NCBI GenBank assembly: GCA_027687465.1
Contig: JAQCQR010000018.1
Location: forward strand, 1 to 48,507
Source: Coriobacteriaceae bacterium AF08-21
GTDB lineage: Bacteria; Actinomycetota; Coriobacteriia; Coriobacteriales; Coriobacteriaceae
DNA: 48,507 bases
Direction of reading: 5' to 3'
Shown one piece after another: positions 31,859 to 40,914 of this stretch; the first letter of the stretch is position 1, and every line of letters begins with the position of its first letter. A model generated the notes under the pieces. The model made no database searches, had not been told where the DNA came from, and was given only the letters and a program-made list of their open reading frames with translations. The position numbers and the translations under genes are program-made.

Positions 31859-32650
31859 ATGATTCATATCGTTGGCGCAGGCTCGGGCGCCGCCGACCTT
31901 ATCACGCTGCGCGGGGCTCGTCTTCTGCGCGCGGCCGACGTGGTCGTTTGGGCGGGGAGCCTTGTGAACCCCGAGCTGCTCGCCGAGTGCAAGGAATCCT
32001 GCGTCGTCTACGACAGCGCGCACATGACCTTGGAGGAAGTGCTCGACGTGATGCGCGCGGCAGATGCGCGGGGCGAGGAAGTGGTGCGCCTGCACACGGG
32101 CGACCCGTGCCTGTACGGCGCCATCCAGGAGCAGATGGACGCGCTCGACGCGCGCGGCGTGGACTACGAGGTGGTGCCCGGCGTGTCGAGCTTTTGCGGT
32201 GCCGCGGCGGCGCTTCGCCAGGAATACACGCTGCCGGGAATCAGCCAGTCGGTCGTGATCACGCGGCTTTCCGGGCGCACCCCCATGCCTGCGGGCGAGG
32301 GCATGCGCACCATGGCGGAAAGCGGCTCGACTATGGTCATCTTCCTGAGCTCGGGTATGCTCGCCGAGCTTTCCGCCGAGCTTTTGGCCGCGGGCCGCAG
32401 CTCCGACGAGCCGGCGGCGCTCGTGTATAAGGCGACCTGGCCTGAGGAGCGCGTGGTGCGATGCACAGTGGGCACGCTCGCCGATGCGGGCGCGCGAGAG
32501 GGCATCGACCGCACGGCGCTCGTGGTGGTGGGCCGCGTGCTCGGAGCTCGCGGCGGGCTTGCGCACGACGGCGCGCAGGCGGAGTCGTACGAGCGCAGCA
32601 AGCTTTACGACCCTTCGTTTGCCACGGGGTATCGGAAGGCGAGCAGCTAG
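31859..32650 (+). CDS. cobM: Precorrin-4/cobalt-precorrin-4 C11-methyltransferase
   Basis: SAM-dependent methylation at C11 of the corrin precursor (CbiF in the anaerobic pathway). The 263 residues have the tetrapyrrole methylase fold: VGAGSGAADLITLRGARLL, LHTGDPCLYGAI and PGVSSFCGAAAAL are the conserved glycine-rich and substrate loops. ATG 31859 has GGAAGGGAAGG upstream; upstream in-frame codons read unconserved leader sequence. It is the first gene of a 17-gene plus-strand operon. No riboswitch is visible on this strand, and the promoter is uncertain. Confidence 0.95.
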   Translation: MIHIVGAGSGAADLITLRGARLLRAADVVVWAGSLVNPELLAECKESCVVYDSAHMTLEEVLDVMRAADARGEEVVRLHTGDPCLYGAIQEQMDALDARGVDYEVVPGVSSFCGAAAALRQEYTLPGISQSVVITRLSGRTPMPAGEGMRTMAESGSTMVIFLSSGMLAELSAELLAAGRSSDEPAALVYKATWPEERVVRCTVGTLADAGAREGIDRTALVVVGRVLGARGGLAHDGAQAESYERSKLYDPSFATGYRKASS

Positions 32651-32651
32651 C

Positions 32652-33836
32652 GTGGCCTTCGAGCACTACATATATACCGGGACGACCCGCCTGCGCTGCG
32701 GCTACACCACGGGGAGCTGCGCCGCGCTCGCGGCGAAGGCGGCCTGCGAGATGCTCTTGTCACGAAAGCCCGTCGGCCGCGTGTCGATCGTCACCCCCGG
32801 CGGGCTGCCCGTCGAGGCGAACGTGGTCGACGCATGTATCGGCGAGGGGTGCGCCCAGTGCGCCGTGCGAAAGGACGCAGGCGACGATGCCGATGTGACC
32901 GACGGCGTGCTCGTGTACGCGCGCGTGGAACATGCGGGGTCGGGCACGGGTGCTGCGGGCAGCAAGGGCGTGCCCGCGCGCGAATCGGAAGTTTCCGTCG
33001 ATGGCGGCGTGGGCGTGGGGCGCGTGACGTTGCCCGGGCTCGAGCAGCCGGTGGGGGCGGCCGCCATCAACGCGACGCCGCGCGCGATGATCACTTCGGC
33101 GGTGCGCGAGGTGTGCGCCGCGCACGGCTTTTCTGGAAATATCGCTGTGACGATTTCGGTACCCGAGGGTGTTGCCCTTGCCGAAAAGACCTTCAACCCG
33201 CACCTGGGGATAGAGGACGGCATCTCCATCCTGGGCACGACGGGCATCGTCGAGCCGCGCAGCCTCGCTGCCTTGCGCGACAGCATCGAGCTCGAGATCC
33301 GGCAGCATGCGGCTATGGGGCGGCGCGGAGTCGTGCTCACGCCCGGCAACTACGGCGCGCAGTTCATCTCGGGGCATTTCCACCTAAACGGTGCGCCGGT
33401 GGTCTTCATCTCCAACTTCGTGGGCGATGCGATTGATTGCTGCGTTCGCGAGGGATTTACCAATGTCCTTCTTGTGGGACACATCGGCAAGCTGGTGAAG
33501 GTCGCGGGCGGCATCATGGACACCCATTCGCGTACCGCCGACTGCCGCGCGGAGATTCTGGCCGCCCACGCGGCCTTGGCCGGCGCGTGCACGAAGACCG
33601 TGCGCGAGATCATGTCGTCGGTCACGACCACGGCGGCGCTCGAGGTAATCGAGGCCGCCGGCGTGGGGGACGCTGCGTCCGCCTCGCTCGCTGTGGCAAT
33701 CGAGGACAGGTTGCGCCGCCGCGCGGCGGGCGCATGCGACATCGCCGCGGTCGTGTTCGACGCCGAGCGCCGAGAGCTTTTCCGCACGTCGGGCGCCGAT
33801 GCAGTTATCGGGGAATTGGGGGCTACGTATGAGTAA
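32652..33836 (+). CDS. cbiD: Cobalt-precorrin-5B C1-methyltransferase
   Basis: Methylates C1 in the anaerobic route; CbiD is diagnostic for early cobalt insertion. The 394 residues start at GTG 32652, one base after cobM. LRCGYTTGSCAALAAKAACE near the N-terminus, LGTTGIVEPRS, LTPGNYGAQF and the LLVGHIGKLVKVAGGIMDTH stretch are family signatures. A much longer upstream-open frame overlaps cobM and is not coding. The stop overlaps the cobI start by eight bases. Confidence 0.95.
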   Translation: MAFEHYIYTGTTRLRCGYTTGSCAALAAKAACEMLLSRKPVGRVSIVTPGGLPVEANVVDACIGEGCAQCAVRKDAGDDADVTDGVLVYARVEHAGSGTGAAGSKGVPARESEVSVDGGVGVGRVTLPGLEQPVGAAAINATPRAMITSAVREVCAAHGFSGNIAVTISVPEGVALAEKTFNPHLGIEDGISILGTTGIVEPRSLAALRDSIELEIRQHAAMGRRGVVLTPGNYGAQFISGHFHLNGAPVVFISNFVGDAIDCCVREGFTNVLLVGHIGKLVKVAGGIMDTHSRTADCRAEILAAHAALAGACTKTVREIMSSVTTTAALEVIEAAGVGDAASASLAVAIEDRLRRRAAGACDIAAVVFDAERRELFRTSGADAVIGELGATYE

Positions 33837-34518
33837 AGGCGTGCTGTACGGGGTGGGCACGGGGCCTGGCGACCCCGAGCTGCTCACGATCAAGGCCGTC
33901 CGCACAATCGAATCGTGTCCGGTCATCGCCGCACCGCAGACGGCGGACGGGGCCATGGTCGCGCTCGACATCGTGCGCGGCGCCGTCGACCTTACAGGCA
34001 AGACGGTGATCCCCGTGCGATTCTCGATGACGCGCGACGTCGCGCGCCGCGCGGCCGAGCATGCCTCGCTTGTTCGCGAGCTTGTCGCGCACCTGGATGC
34101 GGTCCGCGACGTCGCGCTGCTGAACCTGGGGGACCCGAGCATCTACGCCACCTTCCAGCGCATAGCGCCCGACGTGCGCGCCCGCGGGTTCGAGGCGCGC
34201 GCCATTCCCGGCGTGCCGAGCTTCTGCGCGGTCGCCGCGGCGCTCGAGCGCGACCTCACGCCCGAGATGTCGTCGCCTCTGCACATCGTGCCCGGCGGCT
34301 ACGACGACGTGCGCCGCGCAATCAGCTGGCCGGGGACGAAGGTGGTCATGAAGGCGCGCCGCTCGCTTGCGGACACGAAGTGCATCCTTCGCGAGGAGGG
34401 CGCCTTCGACGGTGCCGAGCTCGTAGAGGACTGTGGGCTTCCGGGCGAGCGCGTGTACCGCTCGGTCGACGATGTGCCCGATCGGGGCAGCTACTTCTCG
34501 ACAATGGTGGTGCGCTAG
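33829..34518 (+). CDS. cobI: Precorrin-2/cobalt-factor II C20-methyltransferase
   Basis: SAM-dependent methylation at C20 (CbiL). The 229 residues have GVGTGPGDPELLTIKAVRTI at the SAM loop, NLGDPSIYATFQRI, and PGVPSFCAVAAAL, as expected for the family. ATG 33829 lies inside the end of cbiD; its stop directly abuts the cbiG start. It would take the product of cobalt insertion as its substrate. Confidence 0.94.
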   Translation: MSKGVLYGVGTGPGDPELLTIKAVRTIESCPVIAAPQTADGAMVALDIVRGAVDLTGKTVIPVRFSMTRDVARRAAEHASLVRELVAHLDAVRDVALLNLGDPSIYATFQRIAPDVRARGFEARAIPGVPSFCAVAAALERDLTPEMSSPLHIVPGGYDDVRRAISWPGTKVVMKARRSLADTKCILREEGAFDGAELVEDCGLPGERVYRSVDDVPDRGSYFSTMVVR

Positions 34519-35652
34519 ATGAGGGTTTCCTGCATAGCGTTCACTGAGAGGGGATATGCGTTGGCGGAGCGCACCGCACGCGCGCTTTCCGATTGCGCGC
34601 AGACAGGTGAAGATGACCCTGGCTGGGACGTTTCCGTTTCGCGCGGGTTCGGCGAGGGGAAGGCCGACCTGCGCGCATGGACGGCGCTCGCGTGGGAAGC
34701 GTCGGACGCGCTCCTGTTCGTGGGCGCGGCGGGCATCGCCGTGCGGGCGATCGCGCCGCATGTCGCCTCGAAGGCAAGCGATTCCGCGGTTGTGGCGATC
34801 GACGAGGCGGGGCGCTTTGCCGTCCCGCTTTTGTCGGGGCATTTGGGCGGTGCGAACGAGCTTGCGCAAACTGTGGCACGCGCGGCAGGGGCCATCCCCG
34901 TCATCACCACGGCGACCGACGTCCGCGGCGTGTGGGCGGTGGATACGTGGGCGCGCTGTGCGGGGCTCGCCGTTTCGAATCCCGAGGCCATCAAGCGAGT
35001 GTCGGCGCGGCTGCTTTCGGGCGGGCGCGTGGCGCTCTATTCCGACATGCCGATTTCGGGACAGCCGCCTGAGGGGGTTGACATTGCGTCCGACCGCGCT
35101 CGGGCCGATATCGTCGTGTCGCCGTTCGCTGGCGCGAATGCAGGTGCGTCCGTTCGCGCAGCGGAGACGACGGGCGATGTCGTGCCCGCCGGTGAGACGG
35201 GGAAGCCGGCGGGCGTGCGGGCGCAGGCGCCTGCGCCCGAGCCGCTTCGCCTTGTCGTGCCCTGCATCGTTGCGGGCATAGGGTGCCGTCGCGGTGCGTG
35301 CGCCGAAGCGATCGGGGAGGCGTTTCTTCTCGCGTGCGGGCAGGCGGGTATCTCGCCTTCGGCCGTGCGCGAGGCGGCGACGATCGACGTGAAGGCGCAC
35401 GAGGAGGGTCTGCTCGCCTTCTGCCGCGCGCGCAAGATTCCGCTTGCGACGTATTCCGTAGAGGAGTTGTCGCAGGTCGAAGGCAGCGTTTCACCATCTG
35501 ATTTCGTGCGCGCGACGGTGGGGGTCGACAACGTGTGCGAGCGCGCGGCGCTCGCGGACGGGGGCAAACTTATCTTCCCGAAGCTCGCTCACGGCGGCGT
35601 GACCGTCGCGTTTTCCAAGGTAACTATCGAACTTTCGTTTAAGGAGCTGTGA
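34519..35652 (+). CDS. cbiG: Cobalt-precorrin-5A hydrolase
   Basis: Opens the delta-lactone and releases the two-carbon unit as acetaldehyde in the anaerobic pathway. The 377 residues consist of an N-terminal and core region (VGAAGIAVRAIAPHVASK, PLLSGHLGGANELA, TTATDVRGVWAVD), a variable linker (about 200-245), and a C-terminal domain (VAGIGCRRGACAEAIGEAF, LATYSVEELSQVEG). ATG 34519 immediately follows the cobI stop. Together with CbiD it shows that the pathway here is oxygen-independent. Confidence 0.94.
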   Translation: MRVSCIAFTERGYALAERTARALSDCAQTGEDDPGWDVSVSRGFGEGKADLRAWTALAWEASDALLFVGAAGIAVRAIAPHVASKASDSAVVAIDEAGRFAVPLLSGHLGGANELAQTVARAAGAIPVITTATDVRGVWAVDTWARCAGLAVSNPEAIKRVSARLLSGGRVALYSDMPISGQPPEGVDIASDRARADIVVSPFAGANAGASVRAAETTGDVVPAGETGKPAGVRAQAPAPEPLRLVVPCIVAGIGCRRGACAEAIGEAFLLACGQAGISPSAVREAATIDVKAHEEGLLAFCRARKIPLATYSVEELSQVEGSVSPSDFVRATVGVDNVCERAALADGGKLIFPKLAHGGVTVAFSKVTIELSFKEL

Positions 35653-36395
35653 TGGGAAAGCTCTTCGTGGTGGGGATCGGCCCGGGCGGCCCCGACGGCA
35701 TGACGATTGCGGCTCGGCGCGCGCTCGAGGCGGCCGACATCGTTGTGGGGTACACGAAATACGTGGAGCTCGCGCTCGCCGCCGTGCCCGACGCGGCGCA
35801 TCTCGCGACGCCGATGATGCACGAGGTCGAACGGTGCCGCCTGGCGCTTTCGCGCGCGCAGAGCGGAGAAGCCGTGGCGCTTGTGTGCAGCGGTGACGCG
35901 GGCGTGTACGGCATGGCGAGCCCCGTGCTGGAGCTTGCTGAGGACTTCCCCGATGTAGACGTGGAAGTTATCGCCGGGGCCACCGCGGCTCAGAGCGGGT
36001 CGGCGGTGCTCGGCGCCCCGCTTGCCCACGACTTCGCGGTCGTGTCGCTCTCCGATCTGCTCACGCCGTGGGAGGTCATCGAGCGCAGGCTCGCCGCCGT
36101 GGCGAGCGCCGACTTCTGCATCTGTTTGTACAACCCGCGCAGCAGAAAGCGCGCCGACAGGCTCTCGCGCGCGGCGAAGATTATGCTCGAATGGAAGGCC
36201 CCCGACACGCTCTGCGGCTGGGTACGCAACATCGGGCGCGAGGGGCAGCAGTCGGGCATGTGCAGGCTCTCCGAGCTGGGGGAGTTCGACGCCGACATGT
36301 TCACCACCGTGTTCGTCGGCAACGCGGACACGAAGCGCGTAGGCGGCCGTATGGTCACGCCGCGCGGGTATCGGGAGATTCCATGCGAAAGGTAA
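35652..36395 (+). CDS. cobJ: Precorrin-3B/cobalt-precorrin-3 C17-methyltransferase
   Basis: Ring-contracting C17 methyltransferase (CbiH). The 247 residues begin MGKLFVVGIGPGGPDGMTI, with CSGDAGVYGMASPVLEL, GATAAQSGSAVLGAPLAHDF and the C-terminal YNPRSRKRAD. No extra ferredoxin-like domain is fused, unlike in some anaerobes. ATG 35652 shares one base with the cbiG stop (TGATG). It overlaps the next gene by 13 bases. Confidence 0.95.
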   Translation: MGKLFVVGIGPGGPDGMTIAARRALEAADIVVGYTKYVELALAAVPDAAHLATPMMHEVERCRLALSRAQSGEAVALVCSGDAGVYGMASPVLELAEDFPDVDVEVIAGATAAQSGSAVLGAPLAHDFAVVSLSDLLTPWEVIERRLAAVASADFCICLYNPRSRKRADRLSRAAKIMLEWKAPDTLCGWVRNIGREGQQSGMCRLSELGEFDADMFTTVFVGNADTKRVGGRMVTPRGYREIPCER

Positions 36396-37855
36396 CGATC
36401 ATCGGGGCGGGGCCCGGAAACCCCGACTTGCTCTCGCGCGCGGCGCTCGACGCGATCGACATCGCCGACGTGGTCATCGGCGCTCATCGCGCGCTTGTCG
36501 GCATCGACGTGCCGCCCGACGTGGTGAGATGCGAGCTCGTGAAGACGGCGGACATCGTCGCCGCTCTCATCGATGCGGCGTCGTGGCAGCGCGCCGTGGT
36601 CGTGATGACGGGCGATGTGGGGCTGTTCAGCGGCGCGCGCCGCCTGGTGGAGGCGCTCTCCGGCGACGCGCGGGTGGACGTGCGCGTCATTCCCGGCATA
36701 AGCTCAGCGTCGTATCTCGCCGCGCGCCTCGCGCGTCCATGGCAGGATTGGCGCTTCGCGAGCGCTCACGGCGTGGCGTGCGACATCGTGGCCGAGGCCG
36801 AGCGCGCAGGTGAGCTCTTCCTCGCCACGTCGGGCGGGGAAGACCCCTCGCGGCTTTCGGGCGAGCTTGTGCAGGCGGGCTTCGGGGACGCGCGCGTGAC
36901 GGTGGCCGAGCGCCTGTCGTACCCCGACGAGCGCATCACCTGCGCGACCGCAAGTGAAATCGCAGGTCAGACGTTCGATGACTTGAACGTGATGCTTATC
37001 GAGTTCGCAGGCTGCGCCGGGTCGCCTGCGGGCTCTAGCGCAGCCTCCGAGGCGCCGGCCGGCGCGTCTGCGCCCGCGGCGGCTTCTTTCGCGGCGGACT
37101 CTGCGGGCGCATCCCGCGCCGCGAGCTCCCGCTGGCCGTACGCTTCCTCGGGCATTCCCGACGAGCTCTTCATCCGCGGCGACGTTCCCATGACCAAGCA
37201 GGAGGTGCGCGCCGTCGCGCTCGCGAAGCTGCGCCTTACCGCGACCGACACCGTGTGGGATGTCGGCGCCGGCACGGGGAGCGTGTCGATCGAGGCGGCG
37301 CTCGTCGCGCGAGCGGGGTCGGTATGGGCGGTCGAGCGCAACGCGGCCGGCGTGCGGCTCATCCGAGAGAACGCGGATGCATTCGGTTGCGGCAACGTGC
37401 ATGCGGTCCCCGGTGTCGCCCCCGAAGCGCTTGCGAAACTGCCTGTCCCCGACGCCGTGTTCGTCGGCGGGAGCGCGGGCGAGCTTCCCTCCATCGTGGA
37501 GGCGGCGCTCGAGAAGAACTCGCAGGTTCGCCTGTGCGTGCCATGCGTCACCGTTGAGACGCTCACCGAGGCGTGCGCGCTCCTCTCGGGTTCGCGCTTT
37601 AAGGGGTTCGAGGCGTGCCAGGTGTCGGCCGCCCGTGCCGAGGCTGTAGGCTCGCACCATCTTATGAAGGCGCAAAACCCCGTGTTCCTCGTCAGCGCGC
37701 GTGGTGCGGGCGCGGATGCCGAGGAGCTTGCCGAAGTCGGCGCGCTTGCTGAGTCGCCTGTCGGGGAGGACCTCTCTGTCGAGGGGAACCCATCCGTTGA
37801 GGTGGTCTCGCTTGCTAACTGCAGCGCCGCAGGTGGGGAAGGCGGCGCCCGGTGA
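36383..37855 (+). CDS. Fused cobalt-precorrin-7 C5- and precorrin-6B-type C15-methyltransferase (CbiE-CbiT)
   Basis: One 490-residue protein covers the C5 and C15 methylations and the decarboxylation, as CobL does in the aerobic route. The CbiE half (about 1-207) starts MRKVTIIGAGPGNPDLLSR with MTGDVGLFSGA and PGISSASYLAARL. A flexible Ala/Ser/Gly linker spans about 211-250. The CbiT half (about 254-450) has IPDELFIRGDVPMTKQEVR and SAM motif WDVGAGTGSVSIEAAL near 292. A further Glu/Ala-rich tail of about 40 residues ends the protein. ATG 36383 lies within the end of cobJ. The long tail and linker look unconserved. Confidence 0.94.
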   Translation: MRKVTIIGAGPGNPDLLSRAALDAIDIADVVIGAHRALVGIDVPPDVVRCELVKTADIVAALIDAASWQRAVVVMTGDVGLFSGARRLVEALSGDARVDVRVIPGISSASYLAARLARPWQDWRFASAHGVACDIVAEAERAGELFLATSGGEDPSRLSGELVQAGFGDARVTVAERLSYPDERITCATASEIAGQTFDDLNVMLIEFAGCAGSPAGSSAASEAPAGASAPAAASFAADSAGASRAASSRWPYASSGIPDELFIRGDVPMTKQEVRAVALAKLRLTATDTVWDVGAGTGSVSIEAALVARAGSVWAVERNAAGVRLIRENADAFGCGNVHAVPGVAPEALAKLPVPDAVFVGGSAGELPSIVEAALEKNSQVRLCVPCVTVETLTEACALLSGSRFKGFEACQVSAARAEAVGSHHLMKAQNPVFLVSARGAGADAEELAEVGALAESPVGEDLSVEGNPSVEVVSLANCSAAGGEGGAR

Positions 37856-39234
37856 GCACGTCCATCCCGCGCTTCATGGTCGCTGCGCCCTCGAGCGGGA
37901 GCGGCAAGACGGTCGTAACGTGCGCGCTCCTGCGCGCGCTCGCGCACCGCGGCATTGCATGCGCGGCCTTCAAATGCGGCCCCGACTACATTGACCCGCT
38001 CTTTCATCGCCGCGTCGTGGGTGCGCGCTCGGGCAATTTAGACGGCTTCTTCACCGACGCCCCGACGCTGCGCGCCCTGCTCGCACGCGGCGCCGCGGGC
38101 GCGGATGTCGCGGTGCTCGAGGGGGTTATGGGCTTCTACGACGGCATGGCGCCCGGCGTGGCCGACGCGAGCAGCTACCAGGTTGCGCGCGACACGGAAA
38201 CGCCGGTCGTTTTAGTGGTGAACGGGCGCGGGGCGTCTTTATCGCTCGCCGCTGTAATCCGCGGCATCGCCGAGTTCCTGCCTTGTGCGAACGTGCGCGG
38301 CGTCGTGCTGAACAAGACGAGCGCCGCTGCCTGCGCCTACGCGGCGCCTGCGATCGAGAAGCACACGGGCGTCGCGGTTTTGGGGAATATCCCCGCCGAC
38401 GAGGCGTTCTCGCTCGAAAGCCGGCATCTGGGGCTTGTGACCGCCGACGAGGTCGAGCAGCTCTCCGCGCGCATCGACAAGATGGCCGAGCTGGTGGAAA
38501 AGAGCATCGACGTCGACCGCTTGCTCGAAATAGCGGCGACGGCACCCGATATCCGCGAGGAACCTTACCGGTTGGAGCCGATCGCGGGAGCGCGGCCCAT
38601 CGTCGCCGTCGCGCGTGACGAGGCGTTCTCGTTCTACTACGAGGAGAATCTGCGCGCGCTCGAGGACCTGGGTTGCGAGCTGGCCTTTTTCAGCCCCCTG
38701 TGTGATGGCGAGTTGCCCCGGGGGACAAGCGCCCTCTATCTGGGGGGCGGCTACCCGGAGCTCCATGCGCGGCAGCTCTCCGAGAGCGTGTCGATGCGCG
38801 GGGCGGTGCGGCGCGCTGTGGAATCCGGCATGCCGACGGTCGCCGAATGCGGTGGGTTTCTGTACCTGCAGCGCGAAATCGCCGATAGCGAGGGGTGGCG
38901 CTGGCCTGTTGCGGGCGCCCTTGAGGGCGCAAGCGAGAACGGGGGAAGGCTGTCCCATTTCGGGTACGTGGAGCTCACTTCCCAACGCGACGGGCTCTAC
39001 GGGCCGCGCGGCACACGCATCCGCGCGCACGAGTTCCACTACTGGCAGTCCACCTGCCCGGGCGGCGACTTTTGGGCGCAGAAGCCCCGGCGCGACAAGG
39101 GCTGGCCGTGCATGACGACCACCCCGTCCCTGGTGGCGGGCTTCCCGCATGTGTACTATCCTGCGAACCCCGACGTTGCGCGCGCGTTCGCGTCTGCCGC
39201 AGCGTCGTTCACAGAGAGGAGGCGGCATGGCTGA
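37852..39234 (+). CDS. cbiA: Cobyrinic acid a,c-diamide synthase
   Basis: ATP- and glutamine-dependent amidation of the a and c side chains. The 460 residues have the P-loop VAAPSSGSGKTVVTCAL and FKCGPDYIDPLFH at the N-terminus, and a class I glutaminase domain at the C-terminus with catalytic Cys333 in ECGGFLYL and the conserved HEFHYW. GTG 37852 overlaps the preceding stop as GTGA. It is followed by an eight-base overlap with cobT. Confidence 0.95.
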   Translation: MSTSIPRFMVAAPSSGSGKTVVTCALLRALAHRGIACAAFKCGPDYIDPLFHRRVVGARSGNLDGFFTDAPTLRALLARGAAGADVAVLEGVMGFYDGMAPGVADASSYQVARDTETPVVLVVNGRGASLSLAAVIRGIAEFLPCANVRGVVLNKTSAAACAYAAPAIEKHTGVAVLGNIPADEAFSLESRHLGLVTADEVEQLSARIDKMAELVEKSIDVDRLLEIAATAPDIREEPYRLEPIAGARPIVAVARDEAFSFYYEENLRALEDLGCELAFFSPLCDGELPRGTSALYLGGGYPELHARQLSESVSMRGAVRRAVESGMPTVAECGGFLYLQREIADSEGWRWPVAGALEGASENGGRLSHFGYVELTSQRDGLYGPRGTRIRAHEFHYWQSTCPGGDFWAQKPRRDKGWPCMTTTPSLVAGFPHVYYPANPDVARAFASAAASFTERRRHG

Positions 39235-40369
39235 AGCAACCGAAACCGCGCTTGCCTGCATCCGCGAGGAAGTCGAGCGCGCGTTCTCGTCGGCGCCGGG
39301 CGCCGTGCTCGAAGCCGCGCTTTCCCGGATCGCGCCCGCAGACGAATGCGCCCGTGCCGCCGCGTACGCCGCGTGGGACTCCATCGCGCACCCCTTGGGG
39401 GGATTGGGCGACTTTGAAGACGCCGTCGCGTGTATCGCCGCAGCTCAGGGGAGCGCCGAGGTGGCCGAGTTTCCCCGTGCGCTCGCGGTATTCTTCTCCG
39501 ACAACGGGGTCGTTGCCGAAGGCGTGTCGCAAAGCGGGCAAGATGTGACGCGAGCCGTCGCGCGCAACATGTGCGAGGGGGCCGCGAGCGCCTGCCGCAT
39601 GGCGGCGTTCGCGGGTGCCGAGGTCGTGCCCGTCGACGTGGGTATGGCCCGGGGCATAGAAGACGCGCGCATGGTGCGCGCGAACGTGCGGCGGGGGAGC
39701 GGCAACATCGCTCTCGGCTCCGCTATGTCTCGCGATGGGGCCGTGCGCGCGATCGAGGTCGGAATCGCCGTCGCGTGCGGGCTTGCCCGCGCCGGCGTGC
39801 GCCTTCTCGCCGCGGGCGAGATGGGCATCGGCAACACGACCACCTCGGCGGCGGTGGCCGCAGTGCTCATCCGGGCGGACGCGCGGAGCCTTGTCGGGCG
39901 CGGCGCGGGGCTCTCGGACGCCTCGCTCGCGCGCAAGCGCGACGTGGTCGAGCGCGCTATCGACGCGAACTCGCCCGATCCCGCCGACCCGATCGACGTG
40001 CTCTCGAAGGTGGGCGGCTTCGACATCGCTGCGATGTGCGGCTTCTACCTGGGGGCCGCGGTCTCGAAGGCGCCGGCGCTCCTCGACGGGGTCATATCCT
40101 GCACGGCGGCCCTGTGCGCGGCGCGCCTGTGCCCCAACGCCTTGGGCTACCTCGTGGGCACCCACGCATCAAGCGAACCCGCAAGCCGGGAGCTCCTTCG
40201 CGAGCTCGGCATAAAGGCGCCCCTCGACGCAGGCATGCACTTGGGCGAGGGCGCGGGCGCCATGGCGTATCTCCCCCTTCTGGATTCGGCGCTGCGCGTG
40301 TACCGGGATGGGAAGACGTTCACGGCGACTGGCATGGCTGCTTACGAGCATTTCGAGGCCGGGAAATGA
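39227..40369 (+). CDS. cobT: Nicotinate-nucleotide--dimethylbenzimidazole phosphoribosyltransferase
   Basis: Activates the lower-ligand base by forming alpha-ribazole phosphate. The 380 residues have LAVFFSDNGVVAEGVSQSG, GEMGIGNTTTSAAVAAVL and the catalytic Glu341 in DAGMHLGEGAGAM. ATG 39227 has GAGAGGAGG upstream; starting at an earlier ATG (39149) would lie deep in cbiA. The identity of the base used (benzimidazole, adenine or other) cannot be told from this gene alone. Confidence 0.95.
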   Translation: MAEATETALACIREEVERAFSSAPGAVLEAALSRIAPADECARAAAYAAWDSIAHPLGGLGDFEDAVACIAAAQGSAEVAEFPRALAVFFSDNGVVAEGVSQSGQDVTRAVARNMCEGAASACRMAAFAGAEVVPVDVGMARGIEDARMVRANVRRGSGNIALGSAMSRDGAVRAIEVGIAVACGLARAGVRLLAAGEMGIGNTTTSAAVAAVLIRADARSLVGRGAGLSDASLARKRDVVERAIDANSPDPADPIDVLSKVGGFDIAAMCGFYLGAAVSKAPALLDGVISCTAALCAARLCPNALGYLVGTHASSEPASRELLRELGIKAPLDAGMHLGEGAGAMAYLPLLDSALRVYRDGKTFTATGMAAYEHFEAGK

Positions 40370-40914
40370 CGGTGACGCTCGTCATCGGCGCCGCCGCGAG
40401 CGGCAAGAGCGCCTACGCCGAGTCCCTGTGCCTCGGGCACGACGGCCCTCGCGTGTACCTGGCAACGATGGAGCCCTTCGGGGAAGAGGGCGCCCGCCGC
40501 ATCGCGCGCCATCGGGCGCTGCGCGAGGGCAAGGGGTTTTCCACCCTCGAGCGAACGCGTGACGTGGGCGCCGCAGTGTCCGGGCTTCCGCGCGGCTGCA
40601 CGCTTCTTTTGGAGGACGTGGGCAACCTGGTTGCGAACGAGCTTTTCGCGGAAGGCGGCTTGTCCCCACGTGACCCCGACGCTGCGGCGCGCGAGGTGCT
40701 CGGAGGCATCGAACGGCTCGCTCAGGCCGCTGCGTATACGGTGGTGGTCACCGTCGACGTGTTCGCCGATGAGATGCGCTACGATGAGGGGACCGAGGCA
40801 TGGAGGCGCGCGCTCGCGCGCGTGAACGCGGGCGTGGCGGCGCTGGCCGACCGCGCAGTCGAAGTGGTATGCGGGATTCCCGTGTGGATGAAAGGCGAAG
40901 GACCTACAAGGTGA
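40366..40914 (+). CDS. cobU: Adenosylcobinamide kinase/guanylyltransferase
   Basis: Phosphorylates adenosylcobinamide and transfers GMP to it before nucleotide attachment. The 182 residues carry P-loop IGAAASGKSAYAE, the catalytic His49 in RIARHRAL, LLLEDVGNLVANELF, and the C-terminal EVVCGIPVWMKG. The overlap with cobT is ATGA, and with cobS GTGA. The gene two positions downstream holds a second, degenerate copy of this fold. Confidence 0.93.
   Translation: MTVTLVIGAAASGKSAYAESLCLGHDGPRVYLATMEPFGEEGARRIARHRALREGKGFSTLERTRDVGAAVSGLPRGCTLLLEDVGNLVANELFAEGGLSPRDPDAAAREVLGGIERLAQAAAYTVVVTVDVFADEMRYDEGTEAWRRALARVNAGVAALADRAVEVVCGIPVWMKGEGPTR

Noticed and set aside
36068..36382. Upstream extension of the CbiE-CbiT frame
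   Set aside because: It lies wholly in another frame of cobJ; the methylase motif begins right after ATG 36383.
39430..40365. Long in-frame upstream region of cobU
   Set aside because: It is an Arg-rich shadow frame of cobT; cobU starts at 40366 with an ATGA overlap.
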